DNA of 64,000 bases from JACJYM01 sp965230495 (GCA_965230495.1 OZ246004.1:992001-1056000), one strand, 5' to 3'. Counted from the stretch's first letter, positions 9,242 through 19,301 are shown. The notes: generated from the sequence alone by a model not told the origin. Translations and numbers: made by a program.

Positions 9242-10933
9242 ATGTCGAATAGTGTAAGAAAAAAGTGGACTTCTGTGTACCAGATAGTACTTGTATTAGT
9301 GATAGTGGTTTCACTCAATATTTTGGCAAACTTGTTTAATATATCGTTTGACCTTACTTCTGACAAGCGTTTTACATTATCCCAGTCCACTGAAGATATA
9401 ATAAACAAAGTAGAAAACCCTGCTCTGATAAGAGTGTATCTTGATGGAGAATTTCCTGCAGGATTTAAAAGATTACAATCGTCTACAAAGAGCTTATTGA
9501 ACGAATTAAGAGACCTGAATCCCAATATTCATTACGAGTTTGAAGATCCAAATAGTGGAACGGTTGAAGAAGCAAACGAGAAACAAAAGCAACTTATTGA
9601 CAATGGGGTATTACCTATATCGCTTCAATATTTTGACGGAACAGAATATTCTCAAAAATCAATTTTTCCATATGCGATCTTGAACCTTAAAGGTCGTAAA
9701 ATTTTAATTAACCTGTTGGAACACCAACAGTTAGGACAGGATCAGGATATAGTATTGAACAATTCGGTTTCACTATTGGAATATAAATTTGCGAATGCAT
9801 TTCAAAAGGTACAATACGATAGACAAAAGAAAATTGCTTTTACGGATGGGCATGGTGAGTTGATTTCTTCTTCTACTTTAAAACTAGAAAGAGAGTTAAG
9901 AAAGTACTATGGAACAGGAAGAATATATTTGGATTCTCTTATTCAAATTGATACGACTATTGATGTTTTAATTATAGCGGGTCCTAGAGAAGAATTTGAT
10001 ACAAAAGACTTGTTTAAAATAGATCAATATTTGATGAATGGGGGAAGGATAATGTGGTTAGTTGATAAATTAAATCCGGAACTAGATAGTATTAATAAAT
10101 ATAAATTTTATGTTCCTCAAGACATAATAACTGGACTAGATGAACTATTGTTTAAGTACGGTGTCAGACTTGAACCAAATCTCGTGATGGATATGGAATG
10201 CAGTTCTATACCACAAGTTGTAGGAATGCAGGGAGATCAACCTCAACTACAATTGTTTAATTGGTATTATCACCCATTGGTTACCAGTAAGTCGGAACAT
10301 CCCATAGTCAAGAATATAGATAGAGTTAATTTATATTTTCCATCATCTATAGATACGGTGCAAACGGAGGGGCCCATACGAAAAACACCTCTATTAGTTT
10401 CTTCGGATTATTCCAGAGTACAGTATAATCCGATGCGATTGAGTTTTGAAATACTTAAATTGCCACCGGATCCAAAAAAGTTTAATAAACCAAATCAAGT
10501 GATGTCTATTCTTTTAGAAGGAAGATTTATATCGGCATTTAAGAATAGGGTCCCACAACAATTTAGAAATACTCTCTCTGATATTGGAATGCAATATCAG
10601 GAGTTAAGTCCGGAGACTAAACAGATAGTGGTTGCTGAAAGCGATTTTATTAGAAATATGGTCTCTCAAGACAGAGAAATAGGCTACAATATGTGGGACA
10701 AGCAATATTATAAGGGTAATAAGGATTTTATTATTAATTCTATTGAGTATTTATTGGACGATGATAATATACTAGATTCTAGATCAAAGGAAATTAAGTT
10801 AAGACTTTTAGATCGAGTAAGAACCAGCGAAGAAAAGACGAAGTGGCAATTTGTGAATATTGGTTTACCTCTTCTATTTCTATTACTTTTTGGGGTAGGT
10901 TATCACTATCTGAGAAGAAGAAAATACACATAA
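9242..10933 (+). CDS. gldG: Gliding motility-associated ABC transporter substrate-binding protein GldG
   Basis: A 563-residue protein with an N-terminal membrane segment (IVLVLVIVVSLNILANLF, about residues 15-32), a large extracytoplasmic part and a C-terminal membrane helix (VNIGLPLLFLLLFGVGYHYL, about residues 537-556). The early motif DLTSDKRFTLSQSTEDII and the later GGRIMWLVDKLNPELDSI are typical of GldG, an uncharacterised ABC-associated ectodomain family. It completes the GldA/GldF complex. It starts 1 base after gldF and is followed 25 bases later by a DUF4340 gene in the same direction. Confidence 0.9.
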   Translation: MSNSVRKKWTSVYQIVLVLVIVVSLNILANLFNISFDLTSDKRFTLSQSTEDIINKVENPALIRVYLDGEFPAGFKRLQSSTKSLLNELRDLNPNIHYEFEDPNSGTVEEANEKQKQLIDNGVLPISLQYFDGTEYSQKSIFPYAILNLKGRKILINLLEHQQLGQDQDIVLNNSVSLLEYKFANAFQKVQYDRQKKIAFTDGHGELISSSTLKLERELRKYYGTGRIYLDSLIQIDTTIDVLIIAGPREEFDTKDLFKIDQYLMNGGRIMWLVDKLNPELDSINKYKFYVPQDIITGLDELLFKYGVRLEPNLVMDMECSSIPQVVGMQGDQPQLQLFNWYYHPLVTSKSEHPIVKNIDRVNLYFPSSIDTVQTEGPIRKTPLLVSSDYSRVQYNPMRLSFEILKLPPDPKKFNKPNQVMSILLEGRFISAFKNRVPQQFRNTLSDIGMQYQELSPETKQIVVAESDFIRNMVSQDREIGYNMWDKQYYKGNKDFIINSIEYLLDDDNILDSRSKEIKLRLLDRVRTSEEKTKWQFVNIGLPLLFLLLFGVGYHYLRRRKYT

Positions 10934-10958
10934 TTCATGACCTGTAAATAGTTCTACT

Positions 10959-11966
10959 ATGAATAAGAATATACTTTTAGGAATTGTTGCCATAATTTTG
11001 GCGATAGCGGCATATTTAGGATTGTCAAAGAATGAAGCAAACAATGCAACGGATAGGATAAATGAGGAAAGAAACTTTACTATTAAAAATAGAAATAGTT
11101 TGGCTGGATTTAGAATATCTAAGAAAACGGATGTACCGTATGAATTTATTAAAGATAAAAAGGGCAATTGGATTTTAAATGGTAAGTATTTAGCTGAAGA
11201 CTTGACGGTGGGAGCCGCGTTAGCAGTTTTTGAAAGGGCTAGGGTAGAGTTTATCCCGATAAATAAGGCAATACCACAAATTTTAGAAACGATGGATGAG
11301 ATAGGTATTAAAATAGAATATCTGGATGAAAACAAGAATGTAATCAATAGCTATGTGATAGGAAGTGCAGCTAAGGATGGAGAAACTTACTTTCTTCGAG
11401 ACGGTTATAAACAACCGTTTGCAATGGGAATGTCGGGATTTGATGGAGTGCTTAGAAGTAGGTTTGATCATACTTTTGAAAAGTGGAGATCTACCAAGAT
11501 GTTGGATGAAGAAATTAAGAATATTGATAGTATAAGTGTTATATATCCAAAAGATAGAGAAAATTCTTTTATGATTAAGAATGAGAATGGAACCTTTAAA
11601 GTTTTACCTAAATTTAGCACTACATCGGTTATTAATGCTGAACCCAATGCTAGTATATTAGATTCGTATGTAAACGAGTACAAACTACTGTATGCTGAGG
11701 GATTTGAAAATTCGAATACACGACAAGATTCTATAACGAGTTATCTTCCATTCGCAACTATAGAAGTAGGTTTAAAGGATACGATCAAGAAATTTGATTT
11801 TTATCCTTATTTGACGGGTGTAGACCCTAATCTAAATCCATCGGCACAGCAGGATGCCGTTAAAATTAATAGATACTATACTAAATGTAACAACGGAGAT
11901 TTTTTATTGACTCAACAATACGTTGTTGGTAAGTACTTTAGAACCTATCGTTCTTTTTTCAATTAG
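10959..11966 (+). CDS. DUF4340 domain protein, gldG partner
   Basis: A 335-residue protein with one N-terminal membrane anchor (ILLGIVAIILAIAAYLGLS, about residues 4-22) and an extracytoplasmic domain. The domain has the DUF4340 signature, in which a sequence resembling KNRNSLAGFRISKKTD and GNWILNGKYLAE is followed by repeated strand-rich units. DUF4340 genes often follow GldG-like ABC genes, so this is probably the fourth member of the complex; that link is by context. Its stop overlaps the convergent regulator gene by 4 bases. Confidence 0.78.
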   Translation: MNKNILLGIVAIILAIAAYLGLSKNEANNATDRINEERNFTIKNRNSLAGFRISKKTDVPYEFIKDKKGNWILNGKYLAEDLTVGAALAVFERARVEFIPINKAIPQILETMDEIGIKIEYLDENKNVINSYVIGSAAKDGETYFLRDGYKQPFAMGMSGFDGVLRSRFDHTFEKWRSTKMLDEEIKNIDSISVIYPKDRENSFMIKNENGTFKVLPKFSTTSVINAEPNASILDSYVNEYKLLYAEGFENSNTRQDSITSYLPFATIEVGLKDTIKKFDFYPYLTGVDPNLNPSAQQDAVKINRYYTKCNNGDFLLTQQYVVGKYFRTYRSFFN

Positions 11967-12787
11967 TATCTCTTTGTTCTATTAGATTTAATCAATTTAT
12001 CAACAGTAGAATTGATTTCTTTGATTTCAGAACTCTGTAAATTAATAACTTCTTTCAATTCACTGATATAACTATCAATACTAGTACGACTATTTGTCTT
12101 GCTGTGAAGAAATTGAGATATTTTTGTCTCTACTTTCCACACCTCTTTTACTTCGTTTAAATGGACGGTAATATCTTCGTAAAAGTCATTATCAGAAACT
12201 AGAAGTAAACTTTCTTGAGAATCAGATAAATTAATAACTCTTTTGACTAATATTTCCTGAGAGGTAACTATTACATAAATGAAATTATCACGAATATTGG
12301 TATAATGATTATAAGAATCAATGAGACTACATATTAACTTTTCTCCTGAATAGATATTAGGTTCCATAGAGTCACCAAAAGCTTCAAAACATCTAAAGGA
12401 ACCACGAACTTGTGCATAATCAGGCAACGTAAACTGTAGGAAATCTTCTTCGGCGAAATCATTATTTATATTTTCCATGTATCCTGCATGAGCTTTAGCT
12501 GGTACAAATAATATGTTTGCTAAGTTTTTAAGTTCCGAACTTTCTTTGGCAGTTTTTTCTAATATATCACCTTGAGCCTTCAATAAGAATTCAGAATTAA
12601 CAGGATATAATTCAACCACTTTACGTAGTAACTCCAGAGAAACATTTCTTCTGTGGTGTACAATGTCATTTAGTGTTTGCGAGTGAGACCCTAAAGCCAA
12701 GGCAAATTGACGGGTAGATTTTATAAGACCATGATCTTTTAGGGTGTCATGTACAGTGATGAAGTTTTTCGTAATTTGATTGATCAT
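11963..12787 (-). CDS. LexA-like XRE/S24 transcriptional regulator
   Basis: A 274-residue regulator. Residues about 10-75 contain a helix-turn-helix-like region (STRQFALALGSHSQTLNDIVHHRR). Residues about 100-230 form an S24 peptidase-like domain with the catalytic Ser in FGDSMEPNI and Lys in EILVKRVINL. A possible Ala-Gly self-cleavage site sits in AKAHAGYMENI near residue 114. The last 40 residues look like a coiled coil. Such proteins repress stress or phage-related genes and may be inactivated by self-cleavage; the target here is unknown. The stop overlaps the DUF4340 gene by 4 bases, and the upstream 150 bases are extremely AT-rich with TATAATAAT-type repeats that could hold operators. 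Confidence 0.82.
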   Translation of the reverse strand: MINQITKNFITVHDTLKDHGLIKSTRQFALALGSHSQTLNDIVHHRRNVSLELLRKVVELYPVNSEFLLKAQGDILEKTAKESSELKNLANILFVPAKAHAGYMENINNDFAEEDFLQFTLPDYAQVRGSFRCFEAFGDSMEPNIYSGEKLICSLIDSYNHYTNIRDNFIYVIVTSQEILVKRVINLSDSQESLLLVSDNDFYEDITVHLNEVKEVWKVETKISQFLHSKTNSRTSIDSYISELKEVINLQSSEIKEINSTVDKLIKSNRTKRY

Positions 12788-12806
12788 TGGAGTCTACTAT
12801 CAAGTA

Positions 12807-12814
12807 CAAATATA
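12807..12814 (-). promoter_or_regulatory. Candidate -7 box for the LexA-like regulator
   Basis: On the minus strand the sequence TATATTTG matches the Bacteroidota -7 consensus TAnnTTTG and lies about 20 bases before the regulator start. No convincing -33 TTTG is present in the AT-rich region upstream. Confidence 0.3.
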
Positions 12815-12936
12815 GAATAATTTATATATATAATAATATTAATGTATAATAATATAAATTATAAATGAATTAAATATTATAATTATTATTGATGTAGACG
12901 ATCTATATGTTTTACTTATGCCATATTAATGAGAAG

Positions 12937-14034
12937 TTATTGCTTTAATTTAGCAAATATTGTTTTAGGTATGGCATCTTTATGCACTAAAATAGCCACA
13001 GTTTTCATATAAGCATATTTCTCAGACATGTATAAAAAGCCTTTGTAATCACTGATTTCTCCCCATGAATTTTTGATTTTATAGTATTTATTTCCTTTTT
13101 GATCTTTGGCTATTCCCACTATATGCATTAAGTGATCATCAGTCGTAACGTACTGTTCAAAGAACGTTTGTCGTAACTCCTGACTAACCTCCATCTCTTT
13201 ATGATACTGCGAGAAATCCAAATCCTCTTCAGTGTCAACCATAATAGCAATTCCATTTTTCGAAGAAAAACCTTTTTCACTGACATCTCCATCCCAAGCT
13301 ACGCTATAGCCATTATTAATTGAGTAATCTATAATCTCTAGTAGTTCATCAATAGGAATATTATAAAACGATCCGTTCGAATAATTGTCCGGTATTTCCA
13401 ATATAAATGGTTTATACATTGGATGATGAATAAACGAAGTAAGATTAATATAATCGTCAGCATTAATATTTAAATGACTGGCATATTCTTTAGGGGTAAA
13501 ATACTTTCCATCAACTTCAAATTTGGTAGGCTCTTGGCCCATGTAAGTGTCTAGAATGGCGTTTACCGCATAGTCCCACTTTAGACTTAGGGTTTTATTT
13601 TGTCTGACACCATCTAGAAATCCCTTCAAACCTTTTTCCATTTCTGAGTGATTATGAATTTTATCACCCTGTACCTTACCTGTGTAATACATCTCCGGAA
13701 CAACTCCTTCTTTCTCCAACATTCTTAGTAGGTCATGACTTAAGCTTCCTTGACTAAAATTGGCCTTACCTTGTCTAAGTATATAGTTCTTTGCTTTGTC
13801 TTCATAAATATTTCTTACCACAAACATTTCGGACAAGTCAACATTTTCATATCCTTGTCTGATTAATTCTGCTTCTATAAAAGAAGTGGTGGCGAAACTC
13901 CAACATGTACCTGTACGTTGCTGATTTTTGATTTCGGTACAATTGATATCCTTAACTGGAGTAAATTGATACTGAGAAAATCCTTGACTGAGAGAAACAG
14001 ATAGAAGTAAAAAAAGAGACACTATTTTATTCAT
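12937..14034 (-). CDS. Secreted C1 family (papain/bleomycin hydrolase-like) cysteine peptidase
   Basis: A 365-residue peptidase with a signal peptide (MNKIVSLFLLLSVSLSQGFS). The catalytic Cys44 lies in QQRTGTCWSFATTSF, the catalytic His in DHLMHIVGIAKD near residue 310, and the Asn in KIKNSWGE near residue 328. The insertions between Cys and His resemble the aminopeptidase C/bleomycin hydrolase branch seen in Bacteroidota, where secreted versions are common. It is probably periplasmic or exported, degrading peptides. It stands alone, divergent from the YkuK-like gene with about 130 AT-rich bases between them. Confidence 0.87.
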   Translation of the reverse strand: MNKIVSLFLLLSVSLSQGFSQYQFTPVKDINCTEIKNQQRTGTCWSFATTSFIEAELIRQGYENVDLSEMFVVRNIYEDKAKNYILRQGKANFSQGSLSHDLLRMLEKEGVVPEMYYTGKVQGDKIHNHSEMEKGLKGFLDGVRQNKTLSLKWDYAVNAILDTYMGQEPTKFEVDGKYFTPKEYASHLNINADDYINLTSFIHHPMYKPFILEIPDNYSNGSFYNIPIDELLEIIDYSINNGYSVAWDGDVSEKGFSSKNGIAIMVDTEEDLDFSQYHKEMEVSQELRQTFFEQYVTTDDHLMHIVGIAKDQKGNKYYKIKNSWGEISDYKGFLYMSEKYAYMKTVAILVHKDAIPKTIFAKLKQ

Positions 14035-14166
14035 AGATATTGTAAATTAAAATTTAAATATTTGTAAAATTTTGATTTTTAGCTTGTTGTGTATTGAATT
14101 TAAAGTATTTTATTTTAAATTTAGGATGATAACATATATTTCTGTAACAATCAAAGCTAAGTAAAA

Positions 14167-14640
14167 ATGCGAAAATGGAGAAAGTTCAACGGTGAAAAAA
14201 TAGAGCAACCCATTTTGAAGGCAGTAGAAAACACTTTGATCAGAGAACATGAATTGGGTAATCGTTTGAAAGTATGCATTGGTTCTGATTCTCAGGTGCG
14301 AAGAGATAAGGTAGAATTTGCAACGGTGATAGTATTCTTACGTGAGCACAAAGGCGGATTTATGTATATCAACAATTTTACAACTGAAAACAGGATGTCC
14401 CTGAAGGAAAGAATGATATCGGAGGTTGCTCAATCGGTGGAGGTTGCTTATTCCTTATGTGATTTATTGGATAAATATGATGTGGAGTTAGAAGTACATG
14501 CGGATATAAATACAGATCCTGCTTTCAAGTCGAATACAGCACTCAGAGAAGCCATGGGCTATATCTTGGGGATGGGTTTTATCTTCAAAGCCAAGCCCGA
14601 GGCATTTGCTAGCTCATGCTGTGCTGATAAAATGATTTAA
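14167..14640 (+). CDS. YkuK-like RNase H-fold protein (DUF458)
   Basis: A 157-residue soluble protein. It opens WRKFNGEKIEQPILKAVENT and contains VCIGSDSQVRRDKVEFATVIVF (read in two parts), then EVHADINTDPAFKSN, all typical of the DUF458/YkuK family with a ribonuclease H-like fold. The acidic residues in GSDSQ and HADIN sit where metal ligands would be expected. No substrate is known to me. It is a single gene with its own upstream region. Confidence 0.82.
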   Translation: MRKWRKFNGEKIEQPILKAVENTLIREHELGNRLKVCIGSDSQVRRDKVEFATVIVFLREHKGGFMYINNFTTENRMSLKERMISEVAQSVEVAYSLCDLLDKYDVELEVHADINTDPAFKSNTALREAMGYILGMGFIFKAKPEAFASSCCADKMI

Positions 14641-14747
14641 TTTTTGTTCTATAATTTCTTATATTTAATTGTTTTTCAGTCCAAATAATAACTAAAAATT
14701 CATTACTAATAACTGATAATTAAAAACTTACAACTAAAAACTATTTT

Positions 14748-16244
14748 ATGAAAACCATTCTACCTATTGTTTTTCTTTTCTTTTTCTTTAGTATTGATGC
14801 CCAAGAGATAGTTGATATACCAGATCCAAACTTCAAACAGGCTTTAATTGATGAGGGAGTAGATACGAATGGTGATGGAGAGATTCAGGTGAGTGAGACG
14901 GAAGACGTTTATACATTGACCTTTTCTAATCATGATTTTATAGATATGACTGGGATTACTGAATTTAAGGATCTTAACACTTTACACATACGAAATAACA
15001 ATACATTATCAAATTGGAATATAATTGGAACATTTCCAAATGGTTTGTATAACATTAAATCCTTACAATTTCACGAAAACGATAATTTGAAAAATATTAC
15101 CCTTAATGGTTTTTCGCAATTATGGAATTTAAGGTTTGGTGAGAATTTATCACTTGAAAATATTAATTTAGATGGACTTGTCGATGTTGGATATACTCTA
15201 TTTATAGAAGATAATCCAGTTCTGAAAAAGGTTAAAATTGAAGGGCTTAATTCATTAGAAGATTTAGATATAAATGATAATTTATTGCTGGAATCGATAG
15301 ATTTATCCAATATAACTAATCTTAGAACATTGTCAGTGATAAGAAACCCATCGCTTAAAGAGGTCAATTTAAAAGGACAAATGCATTCTAATGGAATATC
15401 AATTTATAGAAATCAAATTCTTGAATCCGTTAATTTTGAAGGCAATATCGTGAGTAGTAGTTTATACCTGTCAGATAACGACCTTAAGTTTCTTGATCTA
15501 ACCAATGTTGAAGGCATAAAACTCTTACAGTGTTATGGTAACTCTCTTACAGAATTGTATGTAATAAATAAAAACAATTTGAGCAAAATTGATTGTAGTG
15601 AGAATGATTTGTCAAATATAGAATTGTTTGGACTTGATAGTCTTATAGAATTAAATTGTTCGAGTAATGATTTAATTAACCTTGATATTAGTAGTTTGAC
15701 AAGTCTAGAGGAATTATACTGCTCAAGTAATGATATTTCTAGTTTGCATTTTAATAACTCGAAATTGAAAACTCTGAACTGTTCCTATAATGAAATAGAA
15801 AATTTAGATTTAACAATGTTGGATAGTTTAAAAGAGCTAAGTTGTAAAGGAAATCATTTGAGTGATTTGGACCTAAGTTCTGTATCCAATTTAGAGGTGA
15901 TATCCTGTGGTTCGAATGAATTAGTCAATTTGGATTTAATAGGATTGCACAAATTGAAGAGTGTAAATTGTGAGAATAATTCTTTAACTAACTTAGAATT
16001 ATCTCATTTGCTTAATCTGGAATATTTGGGTTGTGGACATAATACTATTAACAACTTGGATTTGAGTCATCAGAACAATTTTAAGTCTTTGACATGCTAT
16101 AAAAGTTCATTTCGTCGGTTGTACCTAAAAAATAATGCGATGGAAAACATTAATTTGTTTGATAATCCTGGACTAAAATACATCTGTTGCGATTCAAATC
16201 AGGTTAACGAGATTGTTGAGATGTGTAAAGTTTTCGATAGATAA
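14748..16244 (+). CDS. Leucine-rich repeat secreted protein, N-terminal piece of a broken gene
   Basis: A 498-residue open frame starting with a signal peptide (MKTILPIVFLFFFFSIDAQ). The segment IPDPNFKQALIDEGVDTNGDG (residues about 24-44, read in part) is the usual head of Bacteroidota leucine-rich-repeat cargo. About 20 repeats follow with the pattern LxxLxCSxNxLxxLDLS. The frame ends MCKVFDR and stop just after ICCDSNQVNEIVEM, a point where related proteins continue into a long C-terminal part. The next frame (from 16213) supplies that part, so the two form one interrupted gene. This piece lacks a T9SS sorting domain of its own. Confidence 0.75.
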   Translation: MKTILPIVFLFFFFSIDAQEIVDIPDPNFKQALIDEGVDTNGDGEIQVSETEDVYTLTFSNHDFIDMTGITEFKDLNTLHIRNNNTLSNWNIIGTFPNGLYNIKSLQFHENDNLKNITLNGFSQLWNLRFGENLSLENINLDGLVDVGYTLFIEDNPVLKKVKIEGLNSLEDLDINDNLLLESIDLSNITNLRTLSVIRNPSLKEVNLKGQMHSNGISIYRNQILESVNFEGNIVSSSLYLSDNDLKFLDLTNVEGIKLLQCYGNSLTELYVINKNNLSKIDCSENDLSNIELFGLDSLIELNCSSNDLINLDISSLTSLEELYCSSNDISSLHFNNSKLKTLNCSYNEIENLDLTMLDSLKELSCKGNHLSDLDLSSVSNLEVISCGSNELVNLDLIGLHKLKSVNCENNSLTNLELSHLLNLEYLGCGHNTINNLDLSHQNNFKSLTCYKSSFRRLYLKNNAMENINLFDNPGLKYICCDSNQVNEIVEMCKVFDR

Positions 16245-17559
16245 TGATGGAAGCAATACAACGTCTTCTAGATATCCTTTTCCAAAGATGTGGATATCAC
16301 ACATTAATGATAGTAAACATATTTTTGGAAATGAGTATGGAGACTACAAACTAAACGCATACTTGGGAGAGTACTTGATTCGTCCAATTTTGAGTAATTC
16401 TGATTATTTCAATATTTCTCCCGAATCCATCACAGTCACCTTCCCAGACTCCATATCTCCTTACGAACAAGACTTCTGCATAACCCCAAACGGCACCCAT
16501 AATGACCTAGAAGTAACTATTATCCCTATAGAACAGGCTCGTCCAGGTTTCGAGACTGACTACAAAATTCAAATAGCGAATGTTGGAAATACTATTTTGT
16601 TTAGCGATTTACAATTGACTTTCGAGTCAGAATTGATGGATTTTATTTCTTCAAGTGAGGCACCAGGGAGTGTGGACGATGATAAAATCAATTGGACATT
16701 TTCGGAAATTAAACCATTTGAGACCTATGAAATAATTATCACTTTCGAACTAAATACTCCAACAGAGACTCCACCTCTTAATGATGGCGATGTTTTGCAC
16801 CTTTATGCATCAGTGGACTCTGGAGAAGAAGACTCTGATCCATCAAACAACATCCACCAACTATACCAAACTGTGGTCAATTCTTTTGATCCTAACGACA
16901 AAACTTGCCTGGAGGGTGACCAACTACGGCCCGAAATGGTAGGTGATTTCGTTCACTATATGATTCGGTTTGAAAATACAGGTACGGCAGAAGCGGTAAA
17001 TGTGGTAGTCAGAGATTCCATCGATCCTCAAAAATTTGAAATAAGTACACTGCAAATTGTAGATGCCAGTCATGAATTAGAGACAAGAATCAATGATGGA
17101 AACATAGTAGAATTTATATTCAAGGATATTTATTTGCCATTCGAAGATGAAACCAATGATGGTTACGTGGTTTTCAAACTTAAAACGAGAGATGACTTAA
17201 CATTAGGAGATATATTTGAAAATCAAGCAGCCATTTATTTTGACTATAATGCTCCCATTATCACTAATGTAGCAAGCACAGAAATAGCCATCCCGTTAAG
17301 TACAAACCATATCAATATTGATGATTCGAAGATTAGAGTATTTCCAAATCCAACCAGTACTTATCTTAATGTGTCAAGTGAATATCTTTTAAGAGAGGTG
17401 TCAATTATAACGAGTACTGGAAGTATTCTTAAAAAGGTAACTTACTTCGGAAGCACTCATAGCGATAATATTAAGTTAAATAACCTTGCCCATGGAATTT
17501 ATTTTGTTGAAATCTTGACAGAGAAGGGTAGCGTAACTAGAAAAATCATCAAAGAATAA
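16213..17559 (+). CDS. C-terminal piece of the LRR gene: repeat domains plus T9SS sorting domain
   Basis: A 448-residue frame in the +1 frame relative to the upstream piece. It overlaps the end of that piece; the nominal TTG start is probably not used independently. It contains SPYEQDFCITPNGTHNDLEV, then DUF11-like segments (ARPGFETDYKIQIANVGNT; FDPNDKTCLEG followed by VGDFVHYMIRFENTGTAEA). A type A T9SS C-terminal sorting domain closes it (IRVFPNPTSTYLNV to the final lysines). Without the upstream signal peptide this part could not reach the periplasm. It is therefore the tail of a gene split by an indel near 16220-16240. Confidence 0.72.
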   Translation: MLRCVKFSIDNDGSNTTSSRYPFPKMWISHINDSKHIFGNEYGDYKLNAYLGEYLIRPILSNSDYFNISPESITVTFPDSISPYEQDFCITPNGTHNDLEVTIIPIEQARPGFETDYKIQIANVGNTILFSDLQLTFESELMDFISSSEAPGSVDDDKINWTFSEIKPFETYEIIITFELNTPTETPPLNDGDVLHLYASVDSGEEDSDPSNNIHQLYQTVVNSFDPNDKTCLEGDQLRPEMVGDFVHYMIRFENTGTAEAVNVVVRDSIDPQKFEISTLQIVDASHELETRINDGNIVEFIFKDIYLPFEDETNDGYVVFKLKTRDDLTLGDIFENQAAIYFDYNAPIITNVASTEIAIPLSTNHINIDDSKIRVFPNPTSTYLNVSSEYLLREVSIITSTGSILKKVTYFGSTHSDNIKLNNLAHGIYFVEILTEKGSVTRKIIKE

Positions 17560-17565
17560 AAAACT

Positions 17566-19290
17566 CTATTCTTTCAAATCAAATAGTTTCATGTTATCAA
17601 TACCTAGATTCTGAGAAATGAAGGAGTTCCATTCTTCTAACTTCTCCAAGTTTCTACCAGCAAAAGCTTCTTTCTCTAGCTTAGCTTTTTGTTCAGACCA
17701 TTCTTCATTAATGTCAATATAGATCTTATTTACGTCGTCAAATAAAAGATTGGGTTGAGATAACATTAATTCCATTTTTTTTCTATATAACTCAGCAAGA
17801 TCAAAGTATATATTGACATAAGCATTAAGTGCATTGCTTTCATCCAAATGGTTAAAGGAGTCGTATATATCAAATATGGCAGAAGTCTCATAAACAAATG
17901 AATCCTGTGTTTTCAATATATCCAAATATAGGATTGCTGATATGTTTAATTGATCTGTGCGATAATTGTAGGATTGATATAATCTTGATAAATTATGTGT
18001 AACTTCAGCATTAACATGCTGAGGTGTTTTTTTAAGAATTTGTCTTCCATCAGCTGTCCAATGATGATAGTTATGCTCAAAGAAAGTTTTTCTGGGGTGT
18101 AAGTCATTAGAAAAAGTTTGACCTTCTTTAATAATATAATTACGAAGTTTCTTTTTACTCTTGGTAAGTTTTATTTGATTTTGTTGAGTTAGCTCAGTCC
18201 AGATAATCGTATCAGGGGGGATTGTAAAAAGTCTATAATCAGAAATGTGTTCGGGAAACGTAGTGAAAGCCTTGACAAATGGTTTATTGTAATCATATAT
18301 GTGTAATATGCTTTCAGAACTTACGGAAAAATCCTCTCCGTAACCGTCTATCAAATCCGCTTGATAATTGAGCTGGACATAATTAAGAAAGGTTTGATCG
18401 GATACTGAGGAAAAGGAAAATTTTAGTTTGAAGTTTAGCATGTCAATCCTTGTCATGCCCATTCCTTCAAATATTTTATTTTTATGATCTACATATTCAA
18501 ATTCTATTTCTTTTAATTCGTATGTTTTTATGTCTATCCACATCCTTCCTGAAAAATATTTGTCAATTTCGTTTTTAGGAACAAATTCTATTTCGATTAA
18601 GTCCTTATATCGGCCCGCTGATGATAAAATAATTCTCTTCCTAAGTTTTCTTTTCGATAATTCAAATGGTCCCTTTGGGTATGAATTACGACCTTTAATC
18701 AATGAATATCCGGATAAAGCCTTACTTATATCAAGGCTTAGGTAATATCCGCCTTTTTTTCGTTTTGATAAATACGATTTACCATTTTTAAAAATCATCT
18801 TTTTAACACCACCAAATTCAATGTCTGCATTGTAATACGATTCGGAATACTCAACAGGACAATCTTCACTACTAGAAATTACATTAAGATAGGCTTTGCT
18901 TTTTAGTCTTTCCTTATTTGATTTGAATTTGTTCTTTGCTCTTTCTACAATTTCGTACAAATAATTGTCGTCTGCTACAATTACAAGGTCATTCAAGACT
19001 ATATTAATGGGTACCAGTTTTATGGAAGCTTTTTTAGAGATGTCAGATGCCAAAACTTGTTTAGTAGAATAACCTAAATGAGATATTTCTAAAGAATCGG
19101 ATATACTACAGTTTAATTCAAAATATCCTTCTTCATTGGTTATAGTTCCTATGGTGGTGTTTTGAACAATTATATAGGTAAATAACAATGGCTCATCAGT
19201 TTCGGAATCAGTAACATACCCATTGACAATATTTTGTCCAAATAATGTACTGCCTGATAAGAAGAGAAAGATGTAAAAGGTAAATCTCAA
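17566..19290 (-). CDS. CarboxypepD_reg-like domain envelope protein
   Basis: A 574-residue protein with a signal peptide (FTFYIFLFLSGSTLFGQ). A carboxypeptidase regulatory-like beta-sandwich covers residues about 20-105 (NGYVTDSETDEPLLFTYIIV; GTITNEEGYFELNC). The remaining 450 residues are beta-rich and then helical, with no motif I recognise. It is probably an outer-membrane or periplasmic protein of the DUF5686-like group, but I cannot confirm the family. The start codon is TTG at 19290, since no ATG fits the signal peptide. It is convergent with the LRR gene (7 bases apart) and 12 bases downstream of the redoxin gene, so it is probably co-transcribed with the latter. Confidence 0.7.
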   Translation of the reverse strand: MRFTFYIFLFLSGSTLFGQNIVNGYVTDSETDEPLLFTYIIVQNTTIGTITNEEGYFELNCSISDSLEISHLGYSTKQVLASDISKKASIKLVPINIVLNDLVIVADDNYLYEIVERAKNKFKSNKERLKSKAYLNVISSSEDCPVEYSESYYNADIEFGGVKKMIFKNGKSYLSKRKKGGYYLSLDISKALSGYSLIKGRNSYPKGPFELSKRKLRKRIILSSAGRYKDLIEIEFVPKNEIDKYFSGRMWIDIKTYELKEIEFEYVDHKNKIFEGMGMTRIDMLNFKLKFSFSSVSDQTFLNYVQLNYQADLIDGYGEDFSVSSESILHIYDYNKPFVKAFTTFPEHISDYRLFTIPPDTIIWTELTQQNQIKLTKSKKKLRNYIIKEGQTFSNDLHPRKTFFEHNYHHWTADGRQILKKTPQHVNAEVTHNLSRLYQSYNYRTDQLNISAILYLDILKTQDSFVYETSAIFDIYDSFNHLDESNALNAYVNIYFDLAELYRKKMELMLSQPNLLFDDVNKIYIDINEEWSEQKAKLEKEAFAGRNLEKLEEWNSFISQNLGIDNMKLFDLKE

Positions 19291-19301
19291 TTAAATAAAT
19301 C

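Noticed and set aside
12788..12936. TATAATAAT-type repeats upstream of the LexA-like gene as an origin or operator.
   Set aside because: Only AT-rich low-complexity sequence; no DnaA-box series and no clear dyad. Kept only as a comment in the regulator entry.
14641..14747. Repeated AACTAAAAA-like words before the LRR gene.
   Set aside because: Two exact 9-base copies in low-complexity AT-rich sequence; no regular period, no array, no flanking mobile gene.
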